64,000 bases of DNA from Apostichopus japonicus (Eukaryota > Echinodermata > Holothuroidea > Aspidochirotida > Stichopodidae), in NCBI RefSeq assembly GCF_037975245.1, contig NC_092571.1, positions 21,873,917 to 21,937,916 of the forward strand. Direction: 5' to 3'. A program made the translations under genes and the position numbers. Numbering within the stretch: position 1 is the first letter of the stretch; every line of letters begins with the position of its first letter. Shown in pieces: positions 20,801 to 35,800 of this stretch. The notes below the pieces were generated by a model, which ran no database searches, was not told the DNA's origin, and saw only the letters and a program-made list of their open reading frames with translations.

Positions 20801-23800
20801 CTGGCAGCTGTAAGTATTAGTTAATCCACCTAATATCTCAGTCCATACAGTGGCGCGATGGCTTGGCGCACTGTACGAGCTGACGATCGAGACTCTCTTT
20901 TGCATCCGTGGTTCGAACCCCGGGTGATGACGTCTTTTGCCGATCTTTTACAGCAAGTGCCTACACGGGGAGCTGTAAGTATTAGTTAATCCAGCTAATA
21001 TCTCAGTCCATACAGTGGCGCGATGGCTTGGCGCACTGTACGAGCTGACGATCGAGACTCTCTTTTGCATCCGTGGTTCGAACCCCGGGTGATGACGTCT
21101 TTTGCCGATCTTTTACAGCAAGTGCCTACACTGGCAGCTGTAAGTATTAGTTAATCCAGCTAATATCTCAGTCCATACAGTGGCGCGATGGCTTGGCGCG
21201 TTGTACGAGCTGACGATCGAGACTCTCTTTTGCATCCGTGGTTCGAACCCCGGGTGATGACGTCTTTTGCCGATCTTTTACAGCAAGTGCCTACACTGGC
21301 AGCTGTAAGTATTAGTTAATCCACCTAATATCTCAGTCCATACAGTGGCGCGATGGCTTGGCGCGTTGTACGAGCTGACGATCGAGACTCTCTTTTGCAT
21401 CCGTGGTTCGAACCCCGGGTGATGACGTCTTTTGCCGATCTTTTACAGCAAGTGCCTACACTGGCAGCTGTAAGTATTAGTTAATCCACCTAATATCTCA
21501 GTCCATACAGTGGCGCGATGGCTTGGCGCGTTGTACGAGCTGACGATCGAGACTCTCTTTTGCATCCGTGGTTCGAACCCCGGGTGATGACGTCTTTTGC
21601 CGATCTTTTACAGCAAGTGCCTACACTGGCAGCTGTAAGTATTAGTTAATCCACCTAATATCTCAGTCCATACAGTGGCGCGATGGCTTGGCGCGTTGTA
21701 CGAGCTGACGATCGAGACTCTCTTTTGCATCCGTGGTTCGAACCCCGGGTGATGACGTCTTTTGCCGATCTTTTACAGCAAGTGCCTACACTGGCAGCTG
21801 TAAGTATTAGTTAATCCACCTAATATCTCAGTCCATACAGTGGCGCGATGGCTTGGCGCGTTGTACGAGCTGACGATCGAGACTCTCTTTTGCATCCGTG
21901 GTTCGAACCCCGGGTGATGACGTCTTTTGCCGATCTTTTACAGCAAGTGCCTACACTGGCAGCTGTAAGTATTAGTTAATCCACCTAATATCTCAGTCCA
22001 TACAGTGGCGCGATGGCTTGGCGCGTTGTACGAGCTGACGATCGAGACTCTCTTTTGCATCCGTGGTTCGAACCCCGGGTGATGACGTCTTTTGCCGATC
22101 TTTTACAGCAAATGCCTACACTGGCAGCTGTAAGTATTAGTTAATCCACCTAATATCTCAGTCCATACAGTGGCGCGATGGCTTGGCGCGTTGTACGAGC
22201 TGACGATCGAGACTCTCTTTTGCATCCGTGGTTCGAACCCCGGGTGATGACGTCTTTTGCCGATCTTTTACAGCAAATGCCTACACTGGCAGCTGTAAGT
22301 ATTAGTTAATCCACCTAATATCTCAGTCCATACAGTGGCGCGATGGCTTGGCGCGTTGTACGAGCTGACGATCGAGACTCTCTTTTGCATCCGTGGTTCG
22401 AACCCCGGGTGATGACGTCTTTTGCCGATCTTTTACAGCAAGTGCCTACACTGGCAGCTGTAAGTATTAGTTAATCCACCTAATATCTCAGTCCATACAG
22501 TGTCGCGATGGCTTGGCGCGTTGTACGAGCTGACGATCGAGACTCTCTTTTGCATCCGTGGTTCGAACCCCGGGTGATGACGTCTTTTGCCGATCTTTTA
22601 CAGCAAGTGCCTACACGGGGAGCTGTAAGTATTAGTTAATCCACCTAATATCTCAGTCCATACAGTGGCGCGATGGCTTGGCGCACTGTACGAGCTGATG
22701 ATCGAGACTCTCTTTTGCATCCGTGGTTCGAACCCCGGGTGATGACGTCTTTTGCCGATCTTTTACAGCAAGTGCCTACACGGGGAGCTGTAAGTATTAG
22801 TTAATCCAGCTAATATCTCAGTCCATACAGTGGCGCGATGGCTTGGCGCACTGTACGAGCTGATGATCGAGACTCTCTTTTGCATCCGTGGTTCGAACCC
22901 CGGGTGATGACGTCTTTTGCCGATCTTTTACAGTAAGTGCCTACACGGGGAGCTGTAAGTATTAGTTAATCCAGCTAATATCTCAGTCCATACAGTGGCG
23001 CGATGGCTTGGCGCACTGTACGAGCTGATGATCGAGACTCTCTTTTGCATCCGTGGTTCGAACCCCGGGTGATGACGTCTTTTGCCGATCTTTTACAGCA
23101 AGTGCCTACACGGGGAGCTGTAAGTATTAGTTAATCCAGCTAATATCTCAGTCCATACAGTGGCGCGATGGCTTGGCGCACTGTACGAGCTGATGATCGA
23201 GACTCTCTTTTGCATCCGTGGTTCGAACCCCGGGTGATGACGTCTTTTGCCGATCTTTTACAGCAAGTGCCTACACGGGGAGCTGTAAGTATTAGTTAAT
23301 CCACCTAATATCTCAGTCCATACAGTGGCGCGATGGCTTGGCGCGTTGTACGAGCTGACGATCGAGACTCTCTTTGCATCCGTGGTTCGAACCCCGGGGG
23401 ATGACGTCTTTTGCCGATCTTTTACAGCAAGTGCCTACACTGGCAGCTGTAAGTATTAGTTAATCCACCTAATATCTCAGTCCATACAGTGGCGCGATGG
23501 CTTGGCGCACTGTACGAGCTGACGATCGAGACTCTCTTTTGCATCCGTGGTTCGAACCCCGGGTGATGACGTCTTTTGCCGATCTTTTACAGCAAGTGCC
23601 TACACGGGGAGCTGTAAGTATTAGTTAATCCAGCTAATATCTCAGTCCATACAGTGGCGCGATGGCTTGGCGCACTGTACGAGCTGACGATCGAGACTCT
23701 CTTTTGCATCCGTGGTTCGAACCCCGGGTGATGACGTCTTTTGCCGATCTTTTACAGCAAGTGCCTACACGGGGAGCTGTAAGTATTAGTTAATCCAGCT

Positions 23801-25965
23801 AATATCTCAGTCCATACAGTGGCGCGATGGCTTGGCGCACTGTACGAGCTGACGATCGAGACTCTCTTTTGCATCCGTGGTTCGAACCCCGGGTGATGAC
23901 GTCTTTTGCCGATCTTTTACAGCAAGTGCCTACACTGGCAGCTGTAAGTATTAGTTAATCCAGCTAATATCTCAGTCCATACAGTGGCGCGATGGCTTGG
24001 CGCGTTGTACGAGCTGACGATCGAGACTCTCTTTTGCATCCGTGGTTCGAACCCCGGGTGATGACGTCTTTTGCCGATCTTTTACAGCAAGTGCCTACAC
24101 TGGCAGCTGTAAGTATTAGTTAATCCAGCTAATATCTCAGTCCATACAGTGGCGCGATGGCTTGGCGCGTTGTACGAGCTGACGATCGAGACTCTCTTTT
24201 GCATCCGTGGTTCGAACCCCGGGTGATGACGTCTTTTGCCGATCTTTTACAGCAAGTGCCTACACTGGCAGCTGTAAGTATTAGTTAATCCACCTAATAT
24301 CTCAGTCCATACAGTGGCGCGATGGCTTGGCGCGTTGTACGAGCTGACGATCGAGACTCTCTTTTGCATCCGTGGTTCGAACCCCGGGTGATGACGTCTT
24401 TTGCCGATCTTTTACAGCAAGTGCCTACACTGGCAGCTGTAAGTATTAGTTAATCCACCTAATATCTCAGTCCATACAGTGGCGCTATGGCTTGGCGCGT
24501 TGTACGAGCTGACGATCGAGACTCTCTTTTGCATCCGTGGTTCGAACCCCGGGTGATGACGTCTTTTGCCGATCTTTTACAGCAAGTGCCTACACTGGCA
24601 GCTGTAAGTATTAGTTAATCCACCTAATATCTCAGTCCATACAGTGGCGCGATGGCTTGGCGCGTTGTACGAGCTGACGATCGAGACTCTCTTTTGCATC
24701 CGTGGTTCGAACCCCGGGTGATGACGTCTTTTGCCGATCTTTTACAGCAAATGCCTACACTGGCAGCTGTAAGTATTAGTTAATCCACCTAATATCTCAG
24801 TCCATACAGTGGCGCGATGGCTTGGCGCGTTGTACGAGCTGACGATCGAGACTCTCTTTTGCATCCGTGGTTCGAACCCCGGGTGATGACGTCTTTTGCC
24901 GATCTTTTACAGCAAATGCCTACACTGGCAGCTGTAAGTATTAGTTAATCCACCTAATATCTCAGTCCATACAGTGGCGCGATGGCTTGGCGCGTTGTAC
25001 GAGCTGACGATCGAGACTCTCTTTTGCATCCGTGGTTCGAACCCCGGGTGATGACGTCTTTTGCCGATCTTTTACAGCAAGTGCCTACACTGGCAGCTGT
25101 AAGTATTAGTTAATCCACCTAATATCTCAGTCCATACAGTGTCGCGATGGCTTGGCGCGTTGTACGAGCTGACGATCGAGACTCTCTTTTGCATCCGTGG
25201 TTCGAACCCCGGGTGATGACGTCTTTTGCCGATCTTTTACAGCAAGTGCCTACACGGGGAGCTGTAAGTATTAGTTAATCCACCTAATATCTCAGTCCAT
25301 ACAGTGGCGCGATGGCTTGGCGCACTGTACGAGCTGATGATCGAGACTCTCTTTTGCATCCGTGGTTCGAACCCCGGGTGATGACGTCTTTTGCCGATCT
25401 TTTACAGCAAGTGCTTACACGGGGAGCTGTAAGTATTAGTTAATCCACCTAATATCTCAGTCCATACAGTGGCGCGATGGCTTGGCGCACTGTACGAGCT
25501 GATGATCGAGACTCTCTTTTGCATCCGTGGTTCGAACCCCGGGTGATGACGTCTTTTGCCGATCTTTTACAGCAAGTGCCTACACGGGGAGCTGTAAGTA
25601 TTAGTTAATCCACCTAATATCTCAGTCCATACAGTGGCGCGATGGCTTGGCGCACTGTACGAGCTGATGATCGAGACTCTCTTTTGCATCCGTGGTTCGA
25701 ACCCCGGGTGATGACGTCTTTTGCCGATCTTTTACAGCAAGTGCCTACACGGGGAGCTGTAAGTATTAGTTAATCCAGCTAATATCTCAGTCCATACAGT
25801 GGCGCGATGGCTTGGCGCACTGTACGAGCTGATGATCGAGACTCTCTTTTGCATCCGTGGTTCGAACCCCGGGTGATGACGTCTTTTGCCGATCTTTTAC
25901 AGCAAGTGCCTACACGGGGAGCTGTAAGTATTAGTTAATCCAGCTAATATCTCAGTCCATACAGT
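17883..25965 (+). repeat. Higher-order repeat A: three blocks of 17, 16 and about 16 monomers
   Basis: A 164-bp monomer with one T deleted in CTCTTTGCATCC and with CCCCGGGGGATG starts blocks at 17883, 20687 and 23326 (offsets 2804 and 2639). A GTGTCGCG variant at 19861, 22500 and 25139 (offset 2639 twice) and paired CAGCAAATGCC monomers recur in the same order. Block 1 has one additional monomer. CAGTAAGTGCC is shared by blocks 1 and 2. Confidence 0.92.
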
Positions 25966-28899
25966 GGCGCGATGGCTTGGCGCGTTGTACGAGCTGACGA
26001 TCGAGACTCTCTTTTGCATCCGTGGTTCGAACCCCGGGTGATGACGTCTTTTGCCGATCTTTTACAGCAAGTGCCTACACGGGGAGCTGTAAGTATTAGT
26101 TAATCCACCTAATATCTCAGTCCATACAGTGGCGCGATGGCTTGGCGCGTTGTACGAGCTGATGATCGAGACTCTCTTTTGCATCCGTGGTTCGAACCCC
26201 GGGTGATGACGTCTTTTGCCGATCTTTTACAGCAAGTGCCTACACGGGGAGCTGTAAGTATTAGTTAATCCAGCTAATGTCTCAGTCCATACAGTGGCGC
26301 GATGGCTTGGCGCGTTGTACGAGCTGATGATCGAGACTCTCTTTTGCATCCGTGGTTCGAACCCCGGGTGATGACGTCTTTTGCCGATCTTTTACAGCAA
26401 GTGCCTACACGGGGAGCTGTAAGTATTAGTTAATCCAGCTAATGTCTCAGTCCATACAGTGGCGCGATGGCTTGGCGCGTTGTACGAGCTGATGATCGAG
26501 ACTCTCTTTTGCATCCGTGGTTCGAACCCCGGGTGATGACGTCTTTTGCCGATCTTTTACAGCAAGTGCCTACACGGGGAGCTGTAAGTATTAGTTAATC
26601 CAGCTAATATCTCAGTCCATACAGTGGCGCGATGGCTTGGCGCGTTGTACGAGCTGATGATCGAGACTCTCTTTTGCATCCGTGGTTCGAACCCCGGGTG
26701 ATGACGTCTTTTGCCGATCTTTTACAGCAAGTGCCTACACTGGCAGCTGTAAGTATTAGTTAATCCAGCTAATATCTCAGTCCATACAGTGGCGCGATGG
26801 CTTGGCGCGTTGTACGAGCTGATGATCGAGATTCTCTTTTGCATCCGTGGTTCGAACCCCGGGTGATGACGTCTTTTGCCGATCTTTTACAGCAAGTGCC
26901 TACACTGGCAGCTGTAAGTATTAGTTAATCCAGCTAATATCTCAGTCCATACAGTGGCGCGATGGCTTGGCGCGTTGTACGAGCTGATGATCGAGACTCT
27001 CTTTTGCATCCGTGGTTCGAACCCCGGGTGATGACGTCTTTTGCCGATCTTTTACAGCAAGTGCCTACACTGGCAGCTGTAAGTATTAGTTAATCCAGCT
27101 AATATCTCAGTCCATACAGTGGCGCGATGGCTTGGCGCGTTGTACGAGCTGATGTTCGAGACTCTCTTTTGCATCCGTGGTTCGAACCCCGGGTGATGAC
27201 GTCTTTTGCCGATCTTTTACAGCAAGTGCCTACACTGGCAGCTGTAAGTATTAGTTAATCCACCTAATATCTCAGTCCATACAGTGGCGCGATGGCTTGG
27301 CGCGTTGTACGAGCTGATGATCGAGACTCTCTTTTGCATCCGTGGTTCGAACCCCGGGTGATGACGTCTTTTGCCGATCTTTTACAGCAAGTGCCTACAC
27401 TGGCAGCTGTAAGTATTAGTTAATCCACCTAATATCTCAGTCCATACAGTGGCGCGATGGCTTGGCGCACTGTACGAGCTGATGATCGAGACTCTCTTTT
27501 GCATCCGTGGTTCGAACCCCGGGTGATGACGTCTTTTGCCGATCTTTTACAGCAAGTGCCTACACGGGCAGCTGTAAGTATTAGTTAATCCAGCTAATAT
27601 CTCAGTCCATACAGTGGCGCGATGGCTTGGCGCACTGTACGAGCTGATGATCGAGACTCTCTTTTGCATCCGTGGTTCGAACCCCGGGTGATGACGTCTT
27701 TTGCCGATCTTTTACAGCAAGTGCCTACACGGGGAGCTGTAAGTATTAGTTAATCCAGCTAATATCTCAGTCCATACAGTGGCGCGATGGCTTGGCGCGT
27801 TGTACGAGCTGATGATCGAGACTCTCTTTTGCATCCGTGGTTCGAACCCCGGGTGATGACGTCTTTTGCCGATCTTTTACAGCAAGTGCCTACACTGGCA
27901 GCTGTAAGTATTAGTTAATCCACCTAATATCTCAGTCCATACAGTGGCGCGATGGCTTGGCGCACTGTACGAGCTGATGATCGAGACTCTCTTTTGCATC
28001 CGTGGTTCGAACCCCGGGTGATGACGTCTTTTGCCGATCTTTTACAGCAAGTGCCTACACTGGCAGCTGTAAGTATTAGTTAATCCACCTAATATCTCAG
28101 TCCATACAGTGGCGCGATGGCTTGGCGCACTGTACGAGCTGATGATCGAGACTCTCTTTTGCATCCGTGGTTCGAACCCCGGGTGATGACGTCTTTTGCC
28201 GATCTTTTACAGCAAGTGCCTACACGGGGAGCTGTAAGTATTAGTTAATCCAGCTAATATCTCAGTCCATACAGTGGCGCGATGGCTTGGCGCGTTGTAC
28301 GAGCTGATGATCGAGACTCTCTTTTGCATCCGTGGTTCGAACCCCGGGTGATGACGTCTTTTGCCGATCTTTTACAGCAAGTGCCTACACTGGCAGCTGT
28401 AAGTATTAGTTAATCCAGCTAATATCTCAGTCCATACAGTGGCGCGATGGCTTGGCGCACTGTACGAGCTGATGATCGAGACTCTCTTTTGCATCCGTGG
28501 TTCGAACCCCGGGTGATGACGTCTTTTGCCGATCTTTTACAGCAAGTGCCTACACGGGGAGCTGTAAGTATTAGTTAATCCAGCTAATATCTCAGTCCAT
28601 ACAGTGGCGCGATGGCTTGGCGCACTGTACGAGCTGATGATCGAGACTCTCTTTTGCATCCGTGGTTCGAACCCCGGGTGATGACGTCTTTTGCCGATCT
28701 TTTACAGCAAGTGCCTACACTGGCAGCTGTAAGTATTAGTTAATCCAGCTAATATCTCAGTCCATACAGTGGCGCGATGGCTTGGCGCGTTGTACGAGCT
28801 GATGATCGAGACTCTCTTTTGCATCCGTGGTTCGAACCCCGGGTGATGACGTCTTTTGCCGATCTTTTACAGCAAGTGCCTACACTGGCAGCTGTAAGT

Positions 28900-31800
28900 A
28901 TTAGTTAATCCAGCTAATATCTCAGTCCATACAGTGGCGCGATGGCTTGGCGCGTTGTACGAGCTGATGATCGAGACTCTCTTTTGCATCCGTGGTTCGA
29001 ACCCCGGGTGATGACGTCTTTTGCCGATCTTTTACAGCAAGTGCCTACACTGGCAGCTGTAAGTATTAGTTAATCCAGCTAATATCTCAGTCCATACAGT
29101 GGCGCGATGGCTTGGCGCGTTGTACGAGCTGATGATCGAGACTCTCTTTTGCATCCGTGGTTCGAACCCCGGGTGATGACGTCTTTTGCCGATCTTTTAC
29201 AGCAAGTGCCTACACGGGGAGCTGTAAGTATTAGTTAATCCAGCTAATATCTCAGTCCATACAGTGGCGCGATGGCTTGGCGCACTGTACGAGCTGATGA
29301 TCGAGACTCTCTTTTGCATCCGTGGTTCGAACCCCGGGTGATGACGTCTTTTGCCGATCTTTTACAGCAAGTGCCTACACGGGGAGCTGTAAGTATTAGT
29401 TAATCCAGCTAATATCTCAGTCCATACAGTGGCGCGATGGCTTGGCGCACTGTACGAGCTGATGATCGAGACTCTCTTTTGCATCCGTGGTTCGAACCCC
29501 GGGTGATGACGTCTTTTGCCGATCTTTTACAGCAAGTGCCTACACTGGCAGCTGTAAGTATTAGTTAATCCAGCTAATATCTCAGTCCATACAGTGGCGC
29601 GATGGCTTGGCGCACTGTACGAGCTGATGATCGAGACTCTCTTTTGCATCCGTGGTTCGAACCCCGGGTGATGACGTCTTTTGCCGATCTTTTACAGCAA
29701 GTGCCTACACTGGCAGCTGTAAGTATTAGTTAATCCACCTAATATCTCAGTCCATACAGTGGCGCGATGGCTTGGCGCGTTGTACGAGCTGATGATCGAG
29801 ACTCTCTTTTGCATCCGTGGTTCGAACCCCGGGTGATGACGTCTTTTGCCGATCTTTTACAGCAAGTGCCTACACGGGGAGCTGTAAGTATTAGTTAATC
29901 CACCTAATATCTCAATCCATACAGTGGCGCGATGGCTTGGCGCACTGTACGAGCTGATGATCGAGACTCTCTTTTGCATCCGTGGTTCGAACCCCGGGTG
30001 ATGACGTCTTTTGCCGATCTTTTACAGCAAGTGCCTACACTGGCAGCTGTAAGTATTAGTTAATCCACCTAATATCTCAGTCCATACAGTGGCGCGATGG
30101 CTTGGCGCGCTGTACGAGCTGATGATCGAGACTCTCTTTTGCATCCGTGGTTCGAACCCCGGGTGATGACGTCTTTTGCCGATCTTTTACAGCAAGTGCC
30201 TACACGGGGAGCTGTAAGTATTAGTTAATCCAGCTAATATCTCAGTCCATACAGTGGCGCGATGGCTTGGCGCACTGTGCGAGCTGATGATCGAGACTCT
30301 CTTTTGCATCCGTGGTTCGAACCCCGGGTGATGACGTCTTTTGCCGATCTTTTACAGCAAGTGCCTACACTGGCAGCTGTAAGTATTAGTTAATCCACCT
30401 AATATCTCAGTCCATACAGTGGCGCGATGGCTTGGCGCACTGTACGAGCTGATGATCGAGACTCTCTTTTGCATCCGTGGTTCGAACCCCGGGTGATGAC
30501 GTCTTTTGCCGATCTTTTACAGCAAGTGCCTACACGGGGAGCTGTAAGTATTAGTTAATCCAGCTAATATCTCAGTCCATACAGTGGCGCGATGGCTTGG
30601 CGCACTGTACGAGCTGATGATCGAGACTCTCTTTTGCATCCGTGGTTCGAACCCCGGGTGATGACGTCTTTTGCCGATCTTTTACAGCAAGTGCCTACAC
30701 GGGGAGCTGTAAGTATTAGTTAATCCACCTAATATCTCAGTCCATACAGTGGCGCGATGGCTTGGCGCGTTGTACGAGCTGATGATCGAGACTCTCTTTT
30801 GCATCCGTGGTTCGAACCCCGGGTGATGACGTCTTTTGCCGATCTTTTACAGCAAGTGCCTACACTGGCAGCTGTAAGTATTAGTTAATCCACCTAATAT
30901 CTCAGTCCATACAGTGGCGCGATGGCTTGGCGCGTTGTACGAGCTGATGATCGAGACTCTCTTTTGCATCCGTGGTTCGAACCCCGGGTGATGACGTCTT
31001 TTGCCGATCTTTTACAGCAAGTGCCTACACTGGCAGCTGTAAGTATTAGTTAATCCAGCTAATATCTCAGTCCATACAGTGGCGCGATGGCTTGGCGCGT
31101 TGTACGAGCTGATGATCGAGACTCTCTTTTGCATCCGTGGTTCGAACCCCGGGTGATGACGTCTTTTGCCGATCTTTTACAGCAAGTGCCTACACGGGGA
31201 GCTGTAAGTATTAGTTAATCCAGCTAATATCTCAGTCCATACAGTGGCGCGATGGCTTGGCGCACTGTACGAGCTGATGATCGAGACTCTCTTTTGCATC
31301 CGTGGTTCGAACCCCGGGTGATGACGTCTTTTGCCGATCTTTTACAGCAAGTGCCTACACGGGGAGCTGTAAGTATTAGTTAATCCAGCTAATATCTCAG
31401 TCCATACAGTGGCGCGATGGCTTGGCGCACTGTACGAGCTGATGATCGAGACTCTCTTTTGCATCCGTGGTTCGAACCCCGGGTGATGACGTCTTTTGCC
31501 GATCTTTTACAGCAAGTGCCTACACTGGCAGCTGTAAGTATTAGTTAATCCACCTAATATCTCAGTCCATACAGTGGCGCGATGGCTTGGCGCACTGTAC
31601 GAGCTGATGATCGAGACTCTCTTTTGCATCCGTGGTTCGAACCCCGGGTGATGACGTCTTTTGCCGATCTTTTACAGCAAGTGCCTACACTGGCAGCTGT
31701 AAGTATTAGTTAATCCACCTAATATCTCAGTCCATACAGTGGCGCGATGGCTTGGCGCGTTGTACGAGCTGATGATCGAGACTCTCTTTTGCATCCGTGG

Positions 31801-32860
31801 TTCGAACCCCGGGTGATGACGTCTTTTGCCGATCTTTTACAGCAAGTGCCTACACGGGGAGCTGTAAGTATTAGTTAATCCACCTAATATCTCAATCCAT
31901 ACAGTGGCGCGATGGCTTGGCGCACTGTACGAGCTGATGATCGAGACTCTCTTTTGCATCCGTGGTTCGAACCCCGGGTGATGACGTCTTTTGCCGATCT
32001 TTTACAGCAAGTGCCTACACTGGCAGCTGTAAGTATTAGTTAATCCAGCTAATATCTCAGTCCATACAGTGGCGCGATGGCTTGGCGCGCTGTACGAGCT
32101 GATGATCGAGACTCTCTTTTGCATCCGTGGTTCGAACCCCGGGTGATGACGTCTTTTGCCGATCTTTTACAGCAAGTGCCTACACGGGGAGCTGTAAGTA
32201 TTAGTTAATCCAGCTAATATCTCAGTCCATACAGTGGCGCGATGGCTTGGCGCACTGTGCGAGCTGATGATCGAGACTCTCTTTTGCATCCGTGGTTCGA
32301 ACCCCGGGTGATGACGTCTTTTGCCGATCTTTTACAGCAAGTGCCTACACTGGCAGCTGTAAGTATTAGTTAATCCAGCTAATATCTCAGTCCATACAGT
32401 GGCGCGATGGCTTGGCGCACTGTACGAGCTGATGATCGAGACTCTCTTTTGCATCCGTGGTTCGAACCCCGGGTGATGACGTCTTTTGCCGATCTTTTAC
32501 AGCAAGTGCCTACACGGGGAGCTGTAAGTATTAGTTAATCCAGCTAATATCTCAGTCCATACAGTGGCGCGATGGCTTGGCGCACTGTACGAGCTGATGA
32601 TCGAGACTCTCTTTTGCATCCGTGGTTCGAACCCCGGGTGATGACGTCTTTTGCCGATCTTTTACAGCAAGTGCCTACACGGGGAGCTGTAAGTATTAGT
32701 TAATCCAGCTAATATCTCAGTCCATACAGTGGCGCGATGGCTTGGCGCGTTGTACGAGCTGATGATCGAGACTCTCTTTTGCATCCGTGGTTCGAACCCC
32801 GGGTGATGACGTCTTTTGCCGATCTTTTACAGCAAGTGCCTACACTGGCAGCTGTAAGTA
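28900..32860 (+). repeat. Higher-order repeat B: two blocks of 12 monomers (1980 bp)
   Basis: The variant CTCAATCCAT at about 29911 and 31891, GGCGCGCTG near 30104 and 32084, and CACTGTGCGAGCTGATG near 30274 and 32254 all recur 1980 bp apart. The blocks differ only at a few CCACCT/CCAGCT sites. The ends are approximate. Confidence 0.88.
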
Positions 32861-35800
32861 TTAGTTAATCCAGCTAATATCTCAGTCCATACAGTGGCGC
32901 GATGGCTTGGCGCGTTGTACGAGCTGATGATCGAGACTCTCTTTTGCATCCGTGGTTCGAACCCCGGGTGATGACGTCTTTTGCCGATCTTTTACAGCAA
33001 GTGCCTACACTGGGAGCTGTAAGTATTAGTTAATCCACCTAATATCTCAGTCCATACAGTGGCGCGATGGCTTGGCGCGTTGTACGAGCTGATGATCGAG
33101 ACTCTCTTTTGCATCCGTGGTTCGAACCCCGGGTGATGACGTCTTTTGCCGATCTTTTACAGCAAGTGCCTACACTGGGAGCTGTAAGTATTAGTTAATC
33201 CAGCTAATATCTCAGTCCATACAGTGGCGCGATGGCTTGGCGCACTGTACGAGCTGATGATCGAGACTCTCTTTTGCATCCGTGGTTCGAACCCCGGGTG
33301 ATGACGTCTTTTGCCGATCTTTTACAGCAAGTGCCTACACTGGGAGCTGTAAGTATTAGTTAATCCAGCTAATATCTCAGTCCATACAGTGGCGCGATGG
33401 CTTGGCGCGTTGTACGAGCTGATGATCGAGACTCTCTTTTGCATCCGTGGTTCGAACCCCGGGTGATGACGTCTTTTGCCGATCTTTTACAGCAAGTGCC
33501 TACACGGGGAGCTGTAAGTATTAGTTAATCCAGCTAATATCTCAGTCCATACAGTGGCGCGATGGCTTGGCGCACTGTACGAGCTGATGATCGAGACTCT
33601 CTTTTGCATCCGTGGTTCGAACCCCGGGTGATGACGTCTTTTGCCGGTCTTTTACAGCAAGTGCCTACACTGGCAGCTGTAAGTATTAGTTAATCCAGCT
33701 AATATCTCAGTCCATACAGTGGCGCGATGGCTTGGCGCGTTGTACGAGCTGATGATCGAGACTCTCTTTTGCATCCGTGGTTCGAACCCCGGGTGATGAC
33801 GTCTTTTGCCGATCTTTTACAGCAAGTGCCTACACGGGGAGCTGTAAGTATTAGTTAATCCAGCTAATATCTCAGTCCATACAGTGGCGCGATGGCTTGG
33901 CGCACTGTACGAGCTGATGATCGAGACTCTCTTTTGCATCCGTGGTTCGAACCCCGGGTGATGACGTCTTTTGCCGATCTTTTACAGCAAGTGCCTACAC
34001 GGGGAGCTGTAAGTATTAGTTAATCCACCTAATATCTCAGTCCATACAGTGGCGCGATGGCTTGGCGCGTTGTACGAGCTGATGATCGAGACTCTCTTTT
34101 GCATCCGTGGTTCGAACCCCGGGTGATGACGTCTTTTGCCGATCTTTTACAGCAAGTGCCTACACGGGGAGCTGTAAGTATTAGTTAATCCAGCTAATAT
34201 CTCAGTCCATACAGTGGCGCGATGGCTTGGCGCACTGTACGAGCTGATGATCGAGACTCTCTTTTGCATCCGTGGTTCGAACCCCGGGTGATGACGTCTT
34301 TTGCCGATCTTTTACAGCAAGTGCCTACACTGGCAGCTGTAAGTATTAGTTAATCCACCTAATATCTCAGTCCATACAGTGGCGCGATGGCTTGGCGCGT
34401 TGTACGAGCTGAAGATCGAGACTCTCTTTTGCATCCGTGGTTCGAACCCCGGGTGATGACGTCTTTTGCCGATCTTTTACAGCAAGTGCCTACACGGGCA
34501 GCTGTAAGTATTAGTTAATCCAGCTAATATCTCAGTCCATACAGTGGCGCGATGGCTTGGCGCGTTGTACGAGCTGATGATCGAGACTCTCTTTTGCATC
34601 CGTGGTTCGAACCCCGGGTGATGACGTCTTTTGCCCTTCTTTTACAGCAAGTGCCTACACTGGCAGCTGTAAGTATTAGTTAATCCAGCTAATATCTCAG
34701 TCCATACAGTGGCGCGATGGCTTGGCGCACTGTACGAGCTGATGATCGAGACTCTCTTTTGCATCCGTGGTTCGAACCCCGGGTGATGACGTCTTTTGCC
34801 GATCTTTTACAGCAAGTGCCTACACGGGGAGCTGTAAGTATTAGTTAATCCAGCTAATATCTCAGTCCATACAGTGGCGCGATGGCTTGGCGCGTTGTAC
34901 GAGCTGATGATCGAGACTCTCTTTTGCATCCGTGGTTCGAACCCCGGGTGATGACGTCTTTTGCCGATCTTTTACAGCAAGTGCCTACACGGGGAGCTGT
35001 AAGTATTAGTTAATCCAGCTAATATCTCAGTCCATACAGTGGCGCGATGGCTTGGCGCACTGTACGAGCTGATGATCGAGACTCTCTTTTGCATCCGTGG
35101 TTCGAACCCCGGGTGATGACGTCTTTTGCCGATCTTTTACAGCAAGTGCCTACACGGGCAGCTGTAAGTATTAGTTAATCCAGCTAATATCTCAGTCCAT
35201 ACAGTGGCGCGATGGCTTGGCGCGTTGTACGAGCTGATGATCGAGACTCTCTTTTGCATCCGTGGTTCGAACCCCGGGTGATGACGTCTTTTGCCGATCT
35301 TTTACAGCAAGTGCCTACACGGGGAGCTGTAAGTATTAGTTAATCCAGCTAATATCTAAGTCCATACAGTGGCGCGATGGCTTGGCGCGTTGTACGAGCT
35401 GATGATCGAGACTCTCTTTTGCATCCGTGGTTCGAACCCCGGGTGATGACGTCTTTTGCCGATCTTTTACAGCAAGTGCCTACACGGGGAGCTGTAAGTA
35501 TTAGTTAATCCAGCTAATATCTCAGTCCATACAGTGGCGCGATGGCTTGGCGCACTGTACGAGCTGATGATCGAGACTCTCTTTTGCATCCGTGGTTCGA
35601 ACCCCGGGTGATGACGTCTTTTGCCGATCTTTTACAGCAAGTGCCTACACTGGGAGCTGTAAGTATTAGTTAATCCACCTAATATCTCAGTCCATACAGT
35701 GGCGCGATGGCTTGGCGCGCTGTACGAGCTGATGATCGAGACTCTCTTTTGCATCCGTGGTTCGAACCCCGGGTGATGACGTCTTTTGCCGATCTTTTAC

